A stretch of 5,979 nucleotides of DNA from CAYMDP01 sp964389375 (GTDB lineage Bacteria > Bdellovibrionota > Bdellovibrionia > Bdellovibrionales > UBA1609). The notes below the pieces were generated by a model. It was not told the origin of the DNA. It did no database searches and saw only the letters and a program-made list of their open reading frames with translations. Positions 1-5,978 of this stretch are shown here, one piece after another; position 1 is the first letter of the stretch; the number at the start of each line of letters is the position of its first letter. A program made the position numbers and the translations under genes. The stretch spans positions 1-5,979 of the forward strand of contig CAYMDP010000081.1 in NCBI GenBank assembly GCA_964389375.1. The letters are read 5' to 3'.

Positions 1-71
1 GGGCTGAAGGACTCGAACCTTCGATCCTCCGGTTATGAGCCGGATGCTTTAACCAGCTAAGCTAAGCCCCC
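1..71 (-). tRNA. tRNA with CAT anticodon, probably tRNA-Ile2 (otherwise elongator tRNA-Met), cut by the window edge
   Basis: The minus strand folds as a cloverleaf. The acceptor 5' strand is GGGGGCT at 71-65, followed by T8-A9. The D stem is GCTT/AAGC with a GG-containing loop. The anticodon stem TCCGG/CCGGA carries the loop CTCATAA, with anticodon CAT at 37-35. The variable loop has five bases, and the T stem GAAGG/CCTTC encloses TTCGAGT. Only five of the seven 3' acceptor bases lie in the window, so the discriminator base and any CCA are outside it. CAT can mean initiator Met, elongator Met, or Ile2, in which the C is changed to lysidine by TilS. The first acceptor pair is G-C by extrapolation and the anticodon stem lacks the three G-C pairs of an initiator, so it is not initiator. 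The U at position 7 and the CGGCTCATAACCG arm look more like Ile2 than Met, but this is a judgement. It starts 20 bases after the rpoD stop with no terminator between. Confidence 0.93.
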
Positions 72-91
72 TCTGGGAAGGATCGTTTTCT

Positions 92-1918
92 TTAGTTGTT
101 GTCCATGAAGGTCTTAAGCTTTGTCGACCGGCTGGGGTGACGAAGTTTTCTTAAGGCCTTGGCTTCAATTTGACGAATTCGCTCTCTGGTTACGTTAAAG
201 TCTTGTCCCACTTCTTCTAGAGTGTGATCGCTTTCTTCACCGATACCAAAACGCATGCGAAGAACTTTTTCTTCTCGCGCCGTCAAGGTTGATAGAACTC
301 TTCGAGTTTGTTCAGCCAAATTTAAATTCACAATCGCTTCTGAAGGATTGATGACCTTTTTGTCTTCGATAAAATCCCCAAGGTGCGAATCTTCTTCTTC
401 ACCAACAGGAGTCTCTAGACTGATTGGCTCTTTTGCGATCTTAAGAACCTTTCTGACTTTATCCACAGGCATATCCATCTTCTCGGCGATCTCTTCAGGA
501 GTGGGCTCACGGCCTAGCTCTTGAATTAAATAACGAGAAGTTCGAACTAGCTTATTGATCGTTTCGATCATATGCACAGGAATACGGATCGTGCGCGCCT
601 GATCGGCAATCGCACGCGTGATCGCCTGACGAATCCACCAAGTCGCATAAGTCGAAAACTTATATCCACGACGATACTCAAACTTATCCACAGCCTTCAT
701 CAAACCGATGTTTCCTTCTTGAATTAAATCCAAGAACTGAAGACCACGGTTTGTGTACTTCTTGGCGATCGAGACCACCAAGCGAAGGTTCGCTTCAACG
801 AGTTCAGACTTCGCGCGATCGGCTTGTCTTTCACCCTTCCAAATGGCGGTGTAAGTGTCACGAATCCACTCGAAGGACATGTCGGTTTCTTGATCGAGTC
901 TTTGAAGACGCTCTTGCGCATCCACGGCTTTTCCATGAAAAGCTCTTAAGGCGTTAAAGTTTAAACCGGTCTCGCGAGTAAAACGGGTCAACTCAACATC
1001 ACTGCCTTCAACCAACTTAAAGCGAGCCTGAATTGCTGGAACATCTTTAGAGAAAGTCTTTTCAACAGCCTCTTTAACTCGCTTGCGCAAGCCAGACATT
1101 CTAGAAACCAAGTTTTTAAACTTAATCACGATGCGGTTGATGGTCTTACGATTAAAGTTAATGGATTCAAACTTATCCATTAAACCCCGGTTCATCTCGA
1201 TCAATTGCTTTTCGGCCTCAGCAGCCTTTGCACTTCCAGATGGAGAGGTCTTTAGATCAGAAAACACTTGAGCGGCTTGTTTTTGATAGCGCTTCACATG
1301 TCCGATCAGCTCATGAATCTTTTCGATATATTCTTGTTCGTCGTATTGAGTCTCTTCGTCCTCTAAACCACGAAAGATGGCCTTTACTTTAATTCGGCCT
1401 TCTTCAAGACGTTTACCAAGCTGAATAATTTCGTTGGTTCCAATGGGCGACATTAAAATCGCGCGAACGATTTCTCGCTCCCCGTCTTCAATACGGCGGG
1501 CGATCTCAACTTCACCTTCACGGGTTAAAAGAGAGACACTTCCCATCTTGCGCAGGTAAAGACGTACGGGGTCGTTACTACGCGCATCTGTTTCGACTTC
1601 TTCGTCTTCATCTTTTTCAGCTTCTTTATCTGGATCGGCCAAAAAGAAGGCTTCTTCATCATCTTCTTTCTTATTTTCTGACGCATCTGTAAAAGTTACA
1701 CCGGCGTTCTCGAGCGCTTGCATAAATGAGTCCAAAGCTGGAGCCGCGATAATTTCGGCTGGCAAAAGCTCGTTGATCTCTTCAATAGAAATTGCTTCGC
1801 GCTCTTTAGCGATCTTGATAAACCGCTGAATTTCTTCCTTAATCACAGCCAACTGCTGCTCGAGAGAGAGTTCTTTTGGCGCGGAATCAGAATCTTTTTT
1901 TAGGTCTTTTTTACTCAT
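92..1918 (-). CDS. rpoD: RNA polymerase primary sigma factor RpoD (sigma-70)
   Basis: This is the housekeeping sigma factor, which directs RNA polymerase to -35/-10 promoters. With the ATG at 1918 the product is 608 residues, about the size of E. coli RpoD. Region 1.1 spans about residues 18-78 and is followed by an acidic linker (about 81-110). Region 1.2 starts at DPVRLYLRKMG (116-126). A long non-conserved segment runs to about 365. Region 2 (about 371-450) has NLRLVVSIAKKY, DLIQEGNIGLMKAVDKFEYRRG and the -10 recognition and melting segment FSTYATWWIRQAITRAIADQ. Region 3 follows (about 451-530). Region 4 (about 545-608) has LTAREEKVLRMRFGIG and the -35-binding helix-turn-helix VTRERIRQIEAKALRKLRHP. 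An in-frame TTG at 1933 would add five residues, but it overlaps the GGAG ribosome site that is correctly spaced for the ATG. The gene lies 21 bases after dnaG, so the two are probably translationally coupled. All core motifs are intact. Confidence 0.98.
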   Translation of the reverse strand: MSKKDLKKDSDSAPKELSLEQQLAVIKEEIQRFIKIAKEREAISIEEINELLPAEIIAAPALDSFMQALENAGVTFTDASENKKEDDEEAFFLADPDKEAEKDEDEEVETDARSNDPVRLYLRKMGSVSLLTREGEVEIARRIEDGEREIVRAILMSPIGTNEIIQLGKRLEEGRIKVKAIFRGLEDEETQYDEQEYIEKIHELIGHVKRYQKQAAQVFSDLKTSPSGSAKAAEAEKQLIEMNRGLMDKFESINFNRKTINRIVIKFKNLVSRMSGLRKRVKEAVEKTFSKDVPAIQARFKLVEGSDVELTRFTRETGLNFNALRAFHGKAVDAQERLQRLDQETDMSFEWIRDTYTAIWKGERQADRAKSELVEANLRLVVSIAKKYTNRGLQFLDLIQEGNIGLMKAVDKFEYRRGYKFSTYATWWIRQAITRAIADQARTIRIPVHMIETINKLVRTSRYLIQELGREPTPEEIAEKMDMPVDKVRKVLKIAKEPISLETPVGEEEDSHLGDFIEDKKVINPSEAIVNLNLAEQTRRVLSTLTAREEKVLRMRFGIGEESDHTLEEVGQDFNVTRERIRQIEAKALRKLRHPSRSTKLKTFMDNN

Positions 1919-1927
1919 GCGTATTTG

Positions 1928-1931
1928 CTCC
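1928..1931 (-). promoter_or_regulatory. Shine-Dalgarno of rpoD, decides the start
   Basis: GGAG is followed by nine bases and then the ATG at 1918-1916. It includes the last base of the upstream TTG, so that TTG cannot use it. This supports the 608-residue product over the 613-residue one. The site lies in the 21-base gap after the dnaG stop, so ribosomes finishing dnaG would arrive next to it. Confidence 0.7.
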
Positions 1932-1939
1932 AAAGAGAT

Positions 1940-3877
1940 TTAAGAGGGCTCAGGGTCTCGAGTTAATGAACGACGAACTTTTTGTATATTCATAATCTGT
2001 TCCAATTTCTGTAACTGCTCTTCGGAGGACTCTCCGCGCAGACTTGCGACTAACTCTTTCGTTTGAAGACGAATGGCAGACTCGCGAATGCGTCGAATAC
2101 AATCTTCGATCAACTTTTTGGCCCCCCCGGGCGTGAGATCACTGAGCGGTTTTTGCAGATACATCGTCAGCACATTAGAGGGCTCGACTTCCGCCACCAA
2201 CAAAGCGGTTAAATTATCAAATTTACTTGGCATTTGTCTATAGAGTTCCTCGGCGCGCAAGAAGATTTCGCGGATCCCTAAATTGGTTATCTGGGGAACG
2301 ACTTCACTTTGCCAAACATGTTTAAAATACTCCTCGCGCATCAAGGCGACATTTAATAGCTCAAGCTCAGCTCGCGGAGGTTTTGCGACCTTAATAATCG
2401 ACCGACCTGTTGCAGTTTCGGCTTCTTTTGGCACGGGCTTTGATTCCTGTGGGCTTCCAAAGCTCGCCATAGGCTGACCTTTGGAGCTTGCTGAACCTTG
2501 GGGCCCCTGGGGGCGAGAGGTCGCAGCCGCCCCTGCGCCGCCCGCAGATGGGCCACTCGCTTGGGCTTGAGCCAATGTCGCAAAGGCTTTCGACAAAGCC
2601 CCTTTTGCCCAATTTTTTTCTGCTCCAAACATATCGCACAACCACTCTGAATAAAGAGTCTTAAGCCGAGAATCTGGAATGACCGCCAATACCGGCGCCA
2701 GATCGTCAATAAGTGCTATTCGAGATGAAGCTCCAGAGCTAAGGCCCTGAAACTTGGCTTTCATAATTAAGACAAACAACTCCGGCGCATCGTTTAATAT
2801 TTTTTTTAAGGCCTCGGGTCCTCGCTGAACTAAGAAGTCATCGGGATCAAGGCCCTCGGGCAAAGTCAGACCACGGGGGAACAGCCCTTGTGCCAGCAAT
2901 ATCGGAAGGCTGCGCTCGGCGGCCATCTGACCAGCACTGTCCCCATCAAAAAGAATGAATATATTTTTGGTATACCGCTTTAAGAGTTTTGCGTGATCTG
3001 GCGTTAGGGCTGTACCGAGAGAGGCGACCACATTGGTAAATCCAGCCTGATAAAGGGCTAAAAAATCCATATAGCCTTCGACAACAATCACAGCATCGGC
3101 GGCCCTAATAAATTTTGCAGTTTCATCAAGGCCGTAAAAAACCTTTCCCTTATGAAAAACTTCCGAATCTGAACTGTTTCGGTATTTCGGCAGCTCATCG
3201 CCAAGAACTCTTCCGCCAAAACCAACAGCATTTCCCATAGGAGAATGAATCGGAAACATTAAACGATCTCTGAAGACATCGTAAAAACCATTTCCGCCCT
3301 GTCTGGCTTTTACTAAACCAAGTTCGGCCGCAACAGGCATCGGAGCGCCCTTAGAACTTAAAACTTGAGCAAGACCCTCCCACTCGGAAGGGGCATAACC
3401 AATTTTAAATTTCTCGAGGACTTCGGCATTTAATTTTCGTTTTTCAACGTACTGACTGACCGGATGGCTTTTGGCAAGTTTTGCGAGCTGGGATTGATAA
3501 AACTGAACCGCGATGGCGTTGATCTTCCACATTGTTTTTTGTTTGTCACGATCGGTGTTGGCTCGCGGACGACTATCGATAGGCTCTTTAGGAATTGAGA
3601 TCGCCGCTTTTTCGGCCAAGAATTCAACGGATTCAGGAAATGAAAGGCCCCGGTAATTTTGCAAAAAGCTATAAATATTGCCCGAGGCACCACAACCAAA
3701 GCAGTGGTAGAGTTGTTTTTCTTCAGAGACAGAAAAGCTGGGGCTTCTTTCGTTATGAAATGGGCAAAGTCCAGACAGGCCCGATCCCGCACGCTTTAAT
3801 TGCACGTGCTGAGAAATCACATCGACGATGTTATTCGCCTCTCTGACTTTTTCAATAAATTCAGGACTAAATCTCAT
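1940..3877 (-). CDS. dnaG: DNA primase DnaG
   Basis: The product synthesises RNA primers at the replication fork and normally works with the DnaB helicase. It is 645 residues from the ATG at 3877. The N-terminal CHC2 zinc-binding domain has Cys38, His41, Cys59 and Cys62 (LCPFHNERSPSF and YHCFGCGASGN). The RNA polymerase core includes FGGRVLG (about 220). The TOPRIM domain has the metal-binding residues Glu267 (EGYMD), Asp311 and Asp313 (FDGDSAG), plus LDPDDF at about 343-348, at nearly the E. coli spacing. A low-complexity Ala/Gly/Pro/Ser/Gln linker (about 436-493) leads to a helical C-terminal part (about 500-645), placed where other primases bind helicase but not recognisable by motif. An in-frame GTG at 3889 would add MGQG. 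It has AAGG seven bases upstream, whereas the ATG has AGGGG about 11 bases upstream, so the start is not settled. The stop is 21 bases before rpoD. Confidence 0.97.
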   Translation of the reverse strand: MRFSPEFIEKVREANNIVDVISQHVQLKRAGSGLSGLCPFHNERSPSFSVSEEKQLYHCFGCGASGNIYSFLQNYRGLSFPESVEFLAEKAAISIPKEPIDSRPRANTDRDKQKTMWKINAIAVQFYQSQLAKLAKSHPVSQYVEKRKLNAEVLEKFKIGYAPSEWEGLAQVLSSKGAPMPVAAELGLVKARQGGNGFYDVFRDRLMFPIHSPMGNAVGFGGRVLGDELPKYRNSSDSEVFHKGKVFYGLDETAKFIRAADAVIVVEGYMDFLALYQAGFTNVVASLGTALTPDHAKLLKRYTKNIFILFDGDSAGQMAAERSLPILLAQGLFPRGLTLPEGLDPDDFLVQRGPEALKKILNDAPELFVLIMKAKFQGLSSGASSRIALIDDLAPVLAVIPDSRLKTLYSEWLCDMFGAEKNWAKGALSKAFATLAQAQASGPSAGGAGAAATSRPQGPQGSASSKGQPMASFGSPQESKPVPKEAETATGRSIIKVAKPPRAELELLNVALMREEYFKHVWQSEVVPQITNLGIREIFLRAEELYRQMPSKFDNLTALLVAEVEPSNVLTMYLQKPLSDLTPGGAKKLIEDCIRRIRESAIRLQTKELVASLRGESSEEQLQKLEQIMNIQKVRRSLTRDPEPS

Positions 3878-3909
3878 CCCTTGGCCCACCCCTGCGCCTT
3901 TTCTAAACA

Positions 3910-3924
3910 GCCGATCTCATCGGC
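3910..3924 (-). promoter_or_regulatory. Hairpin in the dnaG leader, possible attenuator or processing site
   Basis: On the minus strand GCCGAT, a three-base loop and ATCGGC form a perfect six-pair stem. It ends about 20 bases before the GTG and 32 bases before the ATG of dnaG, in the widest gap of the operon (about 110 bases after yqeY). The bases that follow it (TGTTTAG) are only weakly T-rich, so it is not a standard strong terminator. In E. coli a partial terminator sits at the equivalent place between rpsU and dnaG; a similar role here is inference. A CATAAT box at 3954-3949 could be a -10 for an internal dnaG promoter, but I find no convincing -35 for it. Confidence 0.4.
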
Positions 3925-3987
3925 CCACCTAATCAGCCTATCAAAACAATTATGGGAAGGACGAGCCTACCCAATACCTTTTAAAAA

Positions 3988-4434
3988 CTAAGTTAGTTTC
4001 GCTTTGACCACTTCAGAAACAGTTCTTCCATCTGCCGCACCACCGGTGCGAAGTTGGACCTCTTTCATGACGGCGCCCATGTCTTTCATGGATGTCGCTC
4101 CAAGAGCGGCCTTCACTTCAGAGACGATCTGCTCAATCTGTTCGCGCCCAAGCTGAGGGGGCAAGTATTCTTGAATAACGGCCAGTTCTTGCTTTTCTTT
4201 ATCGGCAAGATCTTGGCGCGCGGCTTTTTCGTATTGCTCGATAGAATCTTGGCGCTGCTTCACCATTTTGCGAATCACACCAATGATTTCTTGGTCGTCA
4301 ATCGCGTTGGGTCTAAGCTCGATTTCTCGATTCTTAACGGCCGCTTGAAGAAAGCGAATCGCGCTAAGGCGATCCGCTTGTTTGCTTTTCATTGCTTCTT
4401 TGATGTCGCTTAAAAGCTTTTCTTTTAGACTCAT
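3988..4434 (-). CDS. YqeY family (GatB/YqeY domain) protein
   Basis: This is a small, soluble, mostly helical protein of 148 residues, the usual full length for the family. Recognisable family features are RLSAIRFLQAAVKNREIE near the N-terminus (22-39), the YLP motif in QEYLPPQLG (88-96), DMGAVM (118-123), and the Gly/Asp-rich C-terminal signature GGAADGRTVSEVV (131-143). The domain is also found at the C-terminus of GatB, a subunit of the tRNA-dependent amidotransferase, where it contacts tRNA. Standalone YqeY proteins have no firmly established function, so a tRNA-linked role is inference only. The ATG has a TGAGGG ribosome site about ten bases upstream. It follows rpsU by 32 bases, an adjacency also known from Bacillus (rpsU-yqeY), and precedes dnaG. 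There is no signal peptide or membrane segment. Confidence 0.93.
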   Translation of the reverse strand: MSLKEKLLSDIKEAMKSKQADRLSAIRFLQAAVKNREIELRPNAIDDQEIIGVIRKMVKQRQDSIEQYEKAARQDLADKEKQELAVIQEYLPPQLGREQIEQIVSEVKAALGATSMKDMGAVMKEVQLRTGGAADGRTVSEVVKAKLT

Positions 4435-4466
4435 AAATTGGGAACCCTCAAAAAACGTCGAAGAGT

Positions 4467-4661
4467 TTAGAAACCTTTTTTAGATTTTTTCAATAGACGC
4501 TTACGAGCGGCTATCGATTTTTTCTTTGCTCTAACGCTTGGTTTTTCGAAGTGCTCTCGCTTCTTAACTTCGGAAAGGATGCCTGCTTTTTCACAGGATT
4601 TCTTGAAACGACGGAAGGCTTGTTCGAATCCTTCACTGTCTCTAATTCTAATTACTGCCAC
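4467..4661 (-). CDS. rpsU: Small ribosomal subunit protein bS21
   Basis: The product is a 64-residue, very basic protein of the 30S subunit that sits near the 3' end of 16S rRNA and aids initiation on mRNA. The start MAVIRIRD and the block RRFKKSCEKAGILSEVKKRE (17-36) match bS21. The Lys/Arg-rich tail (RAKKKSIAARKRLLKKSKKGF region) is typical and slightly shorter than in E. coli (71 residues). The start codon is GTG at 4661, with GGTGAG five bases upstream, which pairs with the anti-Shine-Dalgarno end of 16S rRNA. It is the first gene of the minus-strand run rpsU-yqeY-dnaG-rpoD-tRNA, so its promoter in the 148-base gap to tadA probably drives the whole operon. No cloverleaf-like or other strong structure is seen in its leader. 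Confidence 0.97.
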   Translation of the reverse strand: MAVIRIRDSEGFEQAFRRFKKSCEKAGILSEVKKREHFEKPSVRAKKKSIAARKRLLKKSKKGF

Positions 4662-4666
4662 AAAAA

Positions 4667-4672
4667 CTCACC
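4667..4672 (-). promoter_or_regulatory. Shine-Dalgarno of rpsU before a GTG start
   Basis: GGTGAG lies five bases before the GTG start and matches the GGTGA part of the anti-Shine-Dalgarno complement. A second purine run, GGAAGG, lies at 4680-4675, too far (13 bases) for normal use. The family N-terminus (M-x-V-I-[KR]) fixes the GTG as the start. Confidence 0.6.
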
Positions 4673-4728
4673 ATCCTTCCAAGGGCTCTAAAAAAACGAA
4701 GCTACAGACCTAACAAAAAATATGGGTG

Positions 4729-4758
4729 TTGACAATTTTTAAGGCATCAAGGATAGCA
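4729..4758 (+). promoter_or_regulatory. Candidate tadA promoter whose -35 overlaps a possible rpsU -35
   Basis: TTGACA at 4729-4734 is a perfect sigma-70 -35 box. At 17 bases spacing the matching -10 would be GATAGC (4752-4757), which fits the consensus poorly (three of six), so the promoter is likely moderate or weak. Transcription would start near 4764, about 45 bases before the tadA ATG. The same bases read on the minus strand give TTGTCA (4735-4730), five of six matches to a -35 box and pointing toward rpsU. I cannot find a good -10 for that direction; TAGGTC at 17 bases is poor. Confidence 0.35.
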
Positions 4759-4809
4759 ATTTAGGCATTTGGCCTTTGGCGTTAAGTAATTGGATTTAGA
4801 TAGGCTTAT

Positions 4810-5280
4810 ATGAACTCAAGTCCCGAAAATGACCTTCACTTTATGAAGCTGGCCTTAAACGAAGCCCGCAAGGCTGAAGAGCGCGGCGAGGTCCCCGTGG
4901 GGGCTGTTTTAGTGCTTGATGGCGAAGTCATCGCCGCCTCGGGCAATGGTAAGGAGGCCTCAGGCCTTGCGACCCACCATGCGGAAATCTTGGTTCTTGA
5001 GGAGGCCTCAAGGCGCCTTAAGCGCTGGAGGCTTTCGGATTGTGAGCTGTATGTCAGCCTCGAACCTTGTGCCATGTGCGCCGGAGCCTTGGTTCAGGCC
5101 CGGCTAAAGCGCTTGGTTTTTGGAGCCTTTGACCCCAAGGCTGGGGCCGTAAAGTCCCTTTATCAATTGCTTTCGGACCCTCGATTCAACCACCAAGCCG
5201 AAGTTTTGGGTGGAGTGATGCAGGAGGAATGCGGGCAAATATTAAGTGAGTTTTTTAAAAAAAGGCGCGCTGAAAAGTAG
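4810..5280 (+). CDS. tadA: tRNA-specific adenosine deaminase TadA
   Basis: The product deaminates adenosine 34 to inosine in tRNA-Arg(ACG), letting one tRNA read several CGN codons; the enzyme is a zinc-dependent cytoplasmic dimer and is normally essential. It has 156 residues. The N-terminal helix has MKLALNEARKAEERGEVPVGAVLV (12-35). The catalytic HAE motif is His57-Ala58-Glu59, with Glu59 as the proton shuttle. The zinc ligands are His57, Cys87 and Cys90 in LEPCAMCAGAL, at the same numbers as in E. coli TadA. The stretch FGAFDPKAGAV (104-114) and the C-terminal LSDPRFNHQAEVLGGV are typical of TadA rather than of guanine or cytosine deaminases. The segment before HAE reads GLATHHAE instead of the common DPTAHAE. 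The ATG has only a weak AGG five bases upstream; the next Met (residue 12) lacks any ribosome site and would remove conserved sequence. It is divergent from rpsU. Confidence 0.95.
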   Translation: MNSSPENDLHFMKLALNEARKAEERGEVPVGAVLVLDGEVIAASGNGKEASGLATHHAEILVLEEASRRLKRWRLSDCELYVSLEPCAMCAGALVQARLKRLVFGAFDPKAGAVKSLYQLLSDPRFNHQAEVLGGVMQEECGQILSEFFKKRRAEK

Positions 5281-5384
5281 GCCTTTTCGTCCCACAATTT
5301 CATTTTTTTCATTTTCGAAATTCGGTTGGCTTTAGAATTGCTTAAGTATTTTGTCGAATTCAATTTGTTCGGCTGAGAGGCCTT

Positions 5385-5390
5385 GAGGAG
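5385..5390 (+). promoter_or_regulatory. Shine-Dalgarno of the secreted-protein gene, decides the start
   Basis: GAGGAG lies seven bases before the ATG at 5398. The longer frame opening with TTG at 5383 overlaps this site and would put a charged MRSLE segment before the signal peptide, so the ATG is preferred. Upstream, TAGAAT at 5333-5338 matches a -10 box in five of six positions but has no clear -35, so the promoter is unresolved. Confidence 0.75.
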
Positions 5391-5397
5391 CTTAGAG

Positions 5398-5763
5398 ATG
5401 TTAAAAATCCTTGGAAAAATTATAGCCCTGACCATGATTCTAACAGCAGGAGCTGCATTTGCAAACGCGTCAGATCTAAATTTGGAATTTCCAATTTTTG
5501 TTGAAGGCCCCTCCCCCTCACCGGATTTTATCGATACCAGTTTTTCGGATTCAATTCGGACCTGTCGGGCTGTCGCTCGAGTTCAGGTTAGAAACCTAGA
5601 AGAAAAAGGAATTCAGGTCACAAGCCAAGCTTGTGATTATGACTCTAACCACTCTATGCCCGAAATGGGAATGTATGCCTTTACTGTTAAGATCACCGCA
5701 AAAGGTCAGCCTGAGACTGCGTGTGCGGCAATGACGATCAAAGCGGACAGCTGCAGTAAGTAA
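5398..5763 (+). CDS. Small secreted four-cysteine protein of unknown family
   Basis: I do not recognise this protein. It is 121 residues from the ATG at 5398. The N-terminus is a clear Sec signal peptide: Lys3 and Lys7, a hydrophobic stretch from about residue 8 to 18, then AFA or ANA as signal peptidase I sites (after Ala22 or Ala24). There is no lipobox cysteine. The mature part of about 97-99 residues has exactly four cysteines (56, 79, 109, 119), which would allow two disulfides in the periplasm or outside the cell. After a Pro-rich linker (GPSPSPDF, 37-44), alternating hydrophobic and polar residues suggest beta strands (RAVARVQVRN, YAFTVKITAK, AAMTIKADS). The segment CDYDSNHSMPEMGMYAF (79-95) is the most distinctive. 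It follows tadA by 117 bases with its own ribosome site and ends before a likely terminator, so it is probably a single-gene unit. No catalytic motif is seen. Confidence 0.85.
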   Translation: MLKILGKIIALTMILTAGAAFANASDLNLEFPIFVEGPSPSPDFIDTSFSDSIRTCRAVARVQVRNLEEKGIQVTSQACDYDSNHSMPEMGMYAFTVKITAKGQPETACAAMTIKADSCSK

Positions 5764-5827
5764 CTCACGCCCAAGAGGTTGGGGGAAATCCAAATCCATT
5801 CTCCAACGGGCCTCCCCTGCTTTTGCG

Positions 5828-5863
5828 CCTAGACAGCATGAATCCAGAATGCTAGGTCTTTTT
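5828..5863 (+). terminator. Likely Rho-independent terminator of the secreted-protein gene
   Basis: AGAC plus AGCAT (5831-5839) can pair with ATGCT and GTCT (5849-5853, 5856-5859) around a nine-base loop, with a two-base bulge. Four more T bases follow directly (5860-5863). An alternative pairing uses CCTAG/CTAGG at 5828-5832 and 5852-5856. It lies 65 bases after the gene's stop and 26 bases before tRNA-Ser. A weaker imperfect hairpin (GAGG and TTGGGG at 5775-5784 with CTCCAA and CCTC at 5801-5814) lies closer to the stop but has no T run. Confidence 0.5.
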
Positions 5864-5888
5864 AAAGTTAAGCCAATCTAAATATTGC

Positions 5889-5978
5889 GGAGAGGTGGGT
5901 GAGTGGCTGAAACCGCACGCTTGGAAAGCGTGTAGACCTTAATCGGTCTCGAGAGTTCGAATCTCTCCTTCTCCGCCA
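5889..5978 (+). tRNA. tRNA-Ser(GGA), complete with encoded CCA
   Basis: This is a class II tRNA with a long variable arm. The acceptor GGAGAGG (5889-5895) pairs with CTTCTCC (5968-5974), including one G-U pair. T8-G9 follow, then a D stem GGT/ACC. The anticodon stem CACGC/GCGTG (5916-5920, 5928-5932) holds the loop TTGGAAA, with anticodon GGA at 5923-5925, reading UCC and UCU serine codons. The variable arm has an AGACC/GGTCT stem. The T stem GAGAG/CTCTC encloses TTCGAAT. Discriminator G at 5975 is the usual serine one, and CCA (5976-5978) is encoded. No clear promoter was found between the upstream terminator and the tRNA; TAAATA at 5879-5884 is a possible -10 without a -35. Confidence 0.97.

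Noticed and set aside
2111..2128. Run of seven G on the coding strand of dnaG followed by CCAAAAAG, possible slippage or programmed frameshift
   Set aside because: The frame continues intact through the C-terminal domain to a stop next to rpoD. The heptamer C AAA AAG does not meet the usual -1 slippery rule, and no downstream stimulatory structure stands out.
2353..2709. A 118-codon open frame in another frame over the dnaG linker
   Set aside because: The GC-rich linker keeps alternative frames open. The product is a low-complexity Arg/Pro/Gln mixture, and dnaG is intact in its own frame.
4054..4413. A 119-codon open frame on the plus strand opposite yqeY
   Set aside because: It is antisense to a well-supported gene, its translation resembles no family and is rich in Phe, Leu and His as expected of a reverse reading, and it has no convincing ribosome site.
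4648..4674. Eight-codon ATG frame overlapping the rpsU start, possible regulatory leader peptide
   Set aside because: The purine run GGAAGG directly abuts its ATG, leaving no spacing for initiation, and the following GGTGAG fits the rpsU GTG instead.
4764..4780. Direct repeat TTTGGC, twice, in the tadA leader, possible operator
   Set aside because: Two six-base copies seven bases apart are expected by chance at this length, and they lack dyad symmetry.
5260..5287. AAAAGGC/GCCTTTT hairpin at the end of tadA as a terminator
   Set aside because: The stem is AT-rich with a 14-base loop and is followed by CGTCCC rather than a T run. It may reduce read-through but is too weak to list as a terminator.
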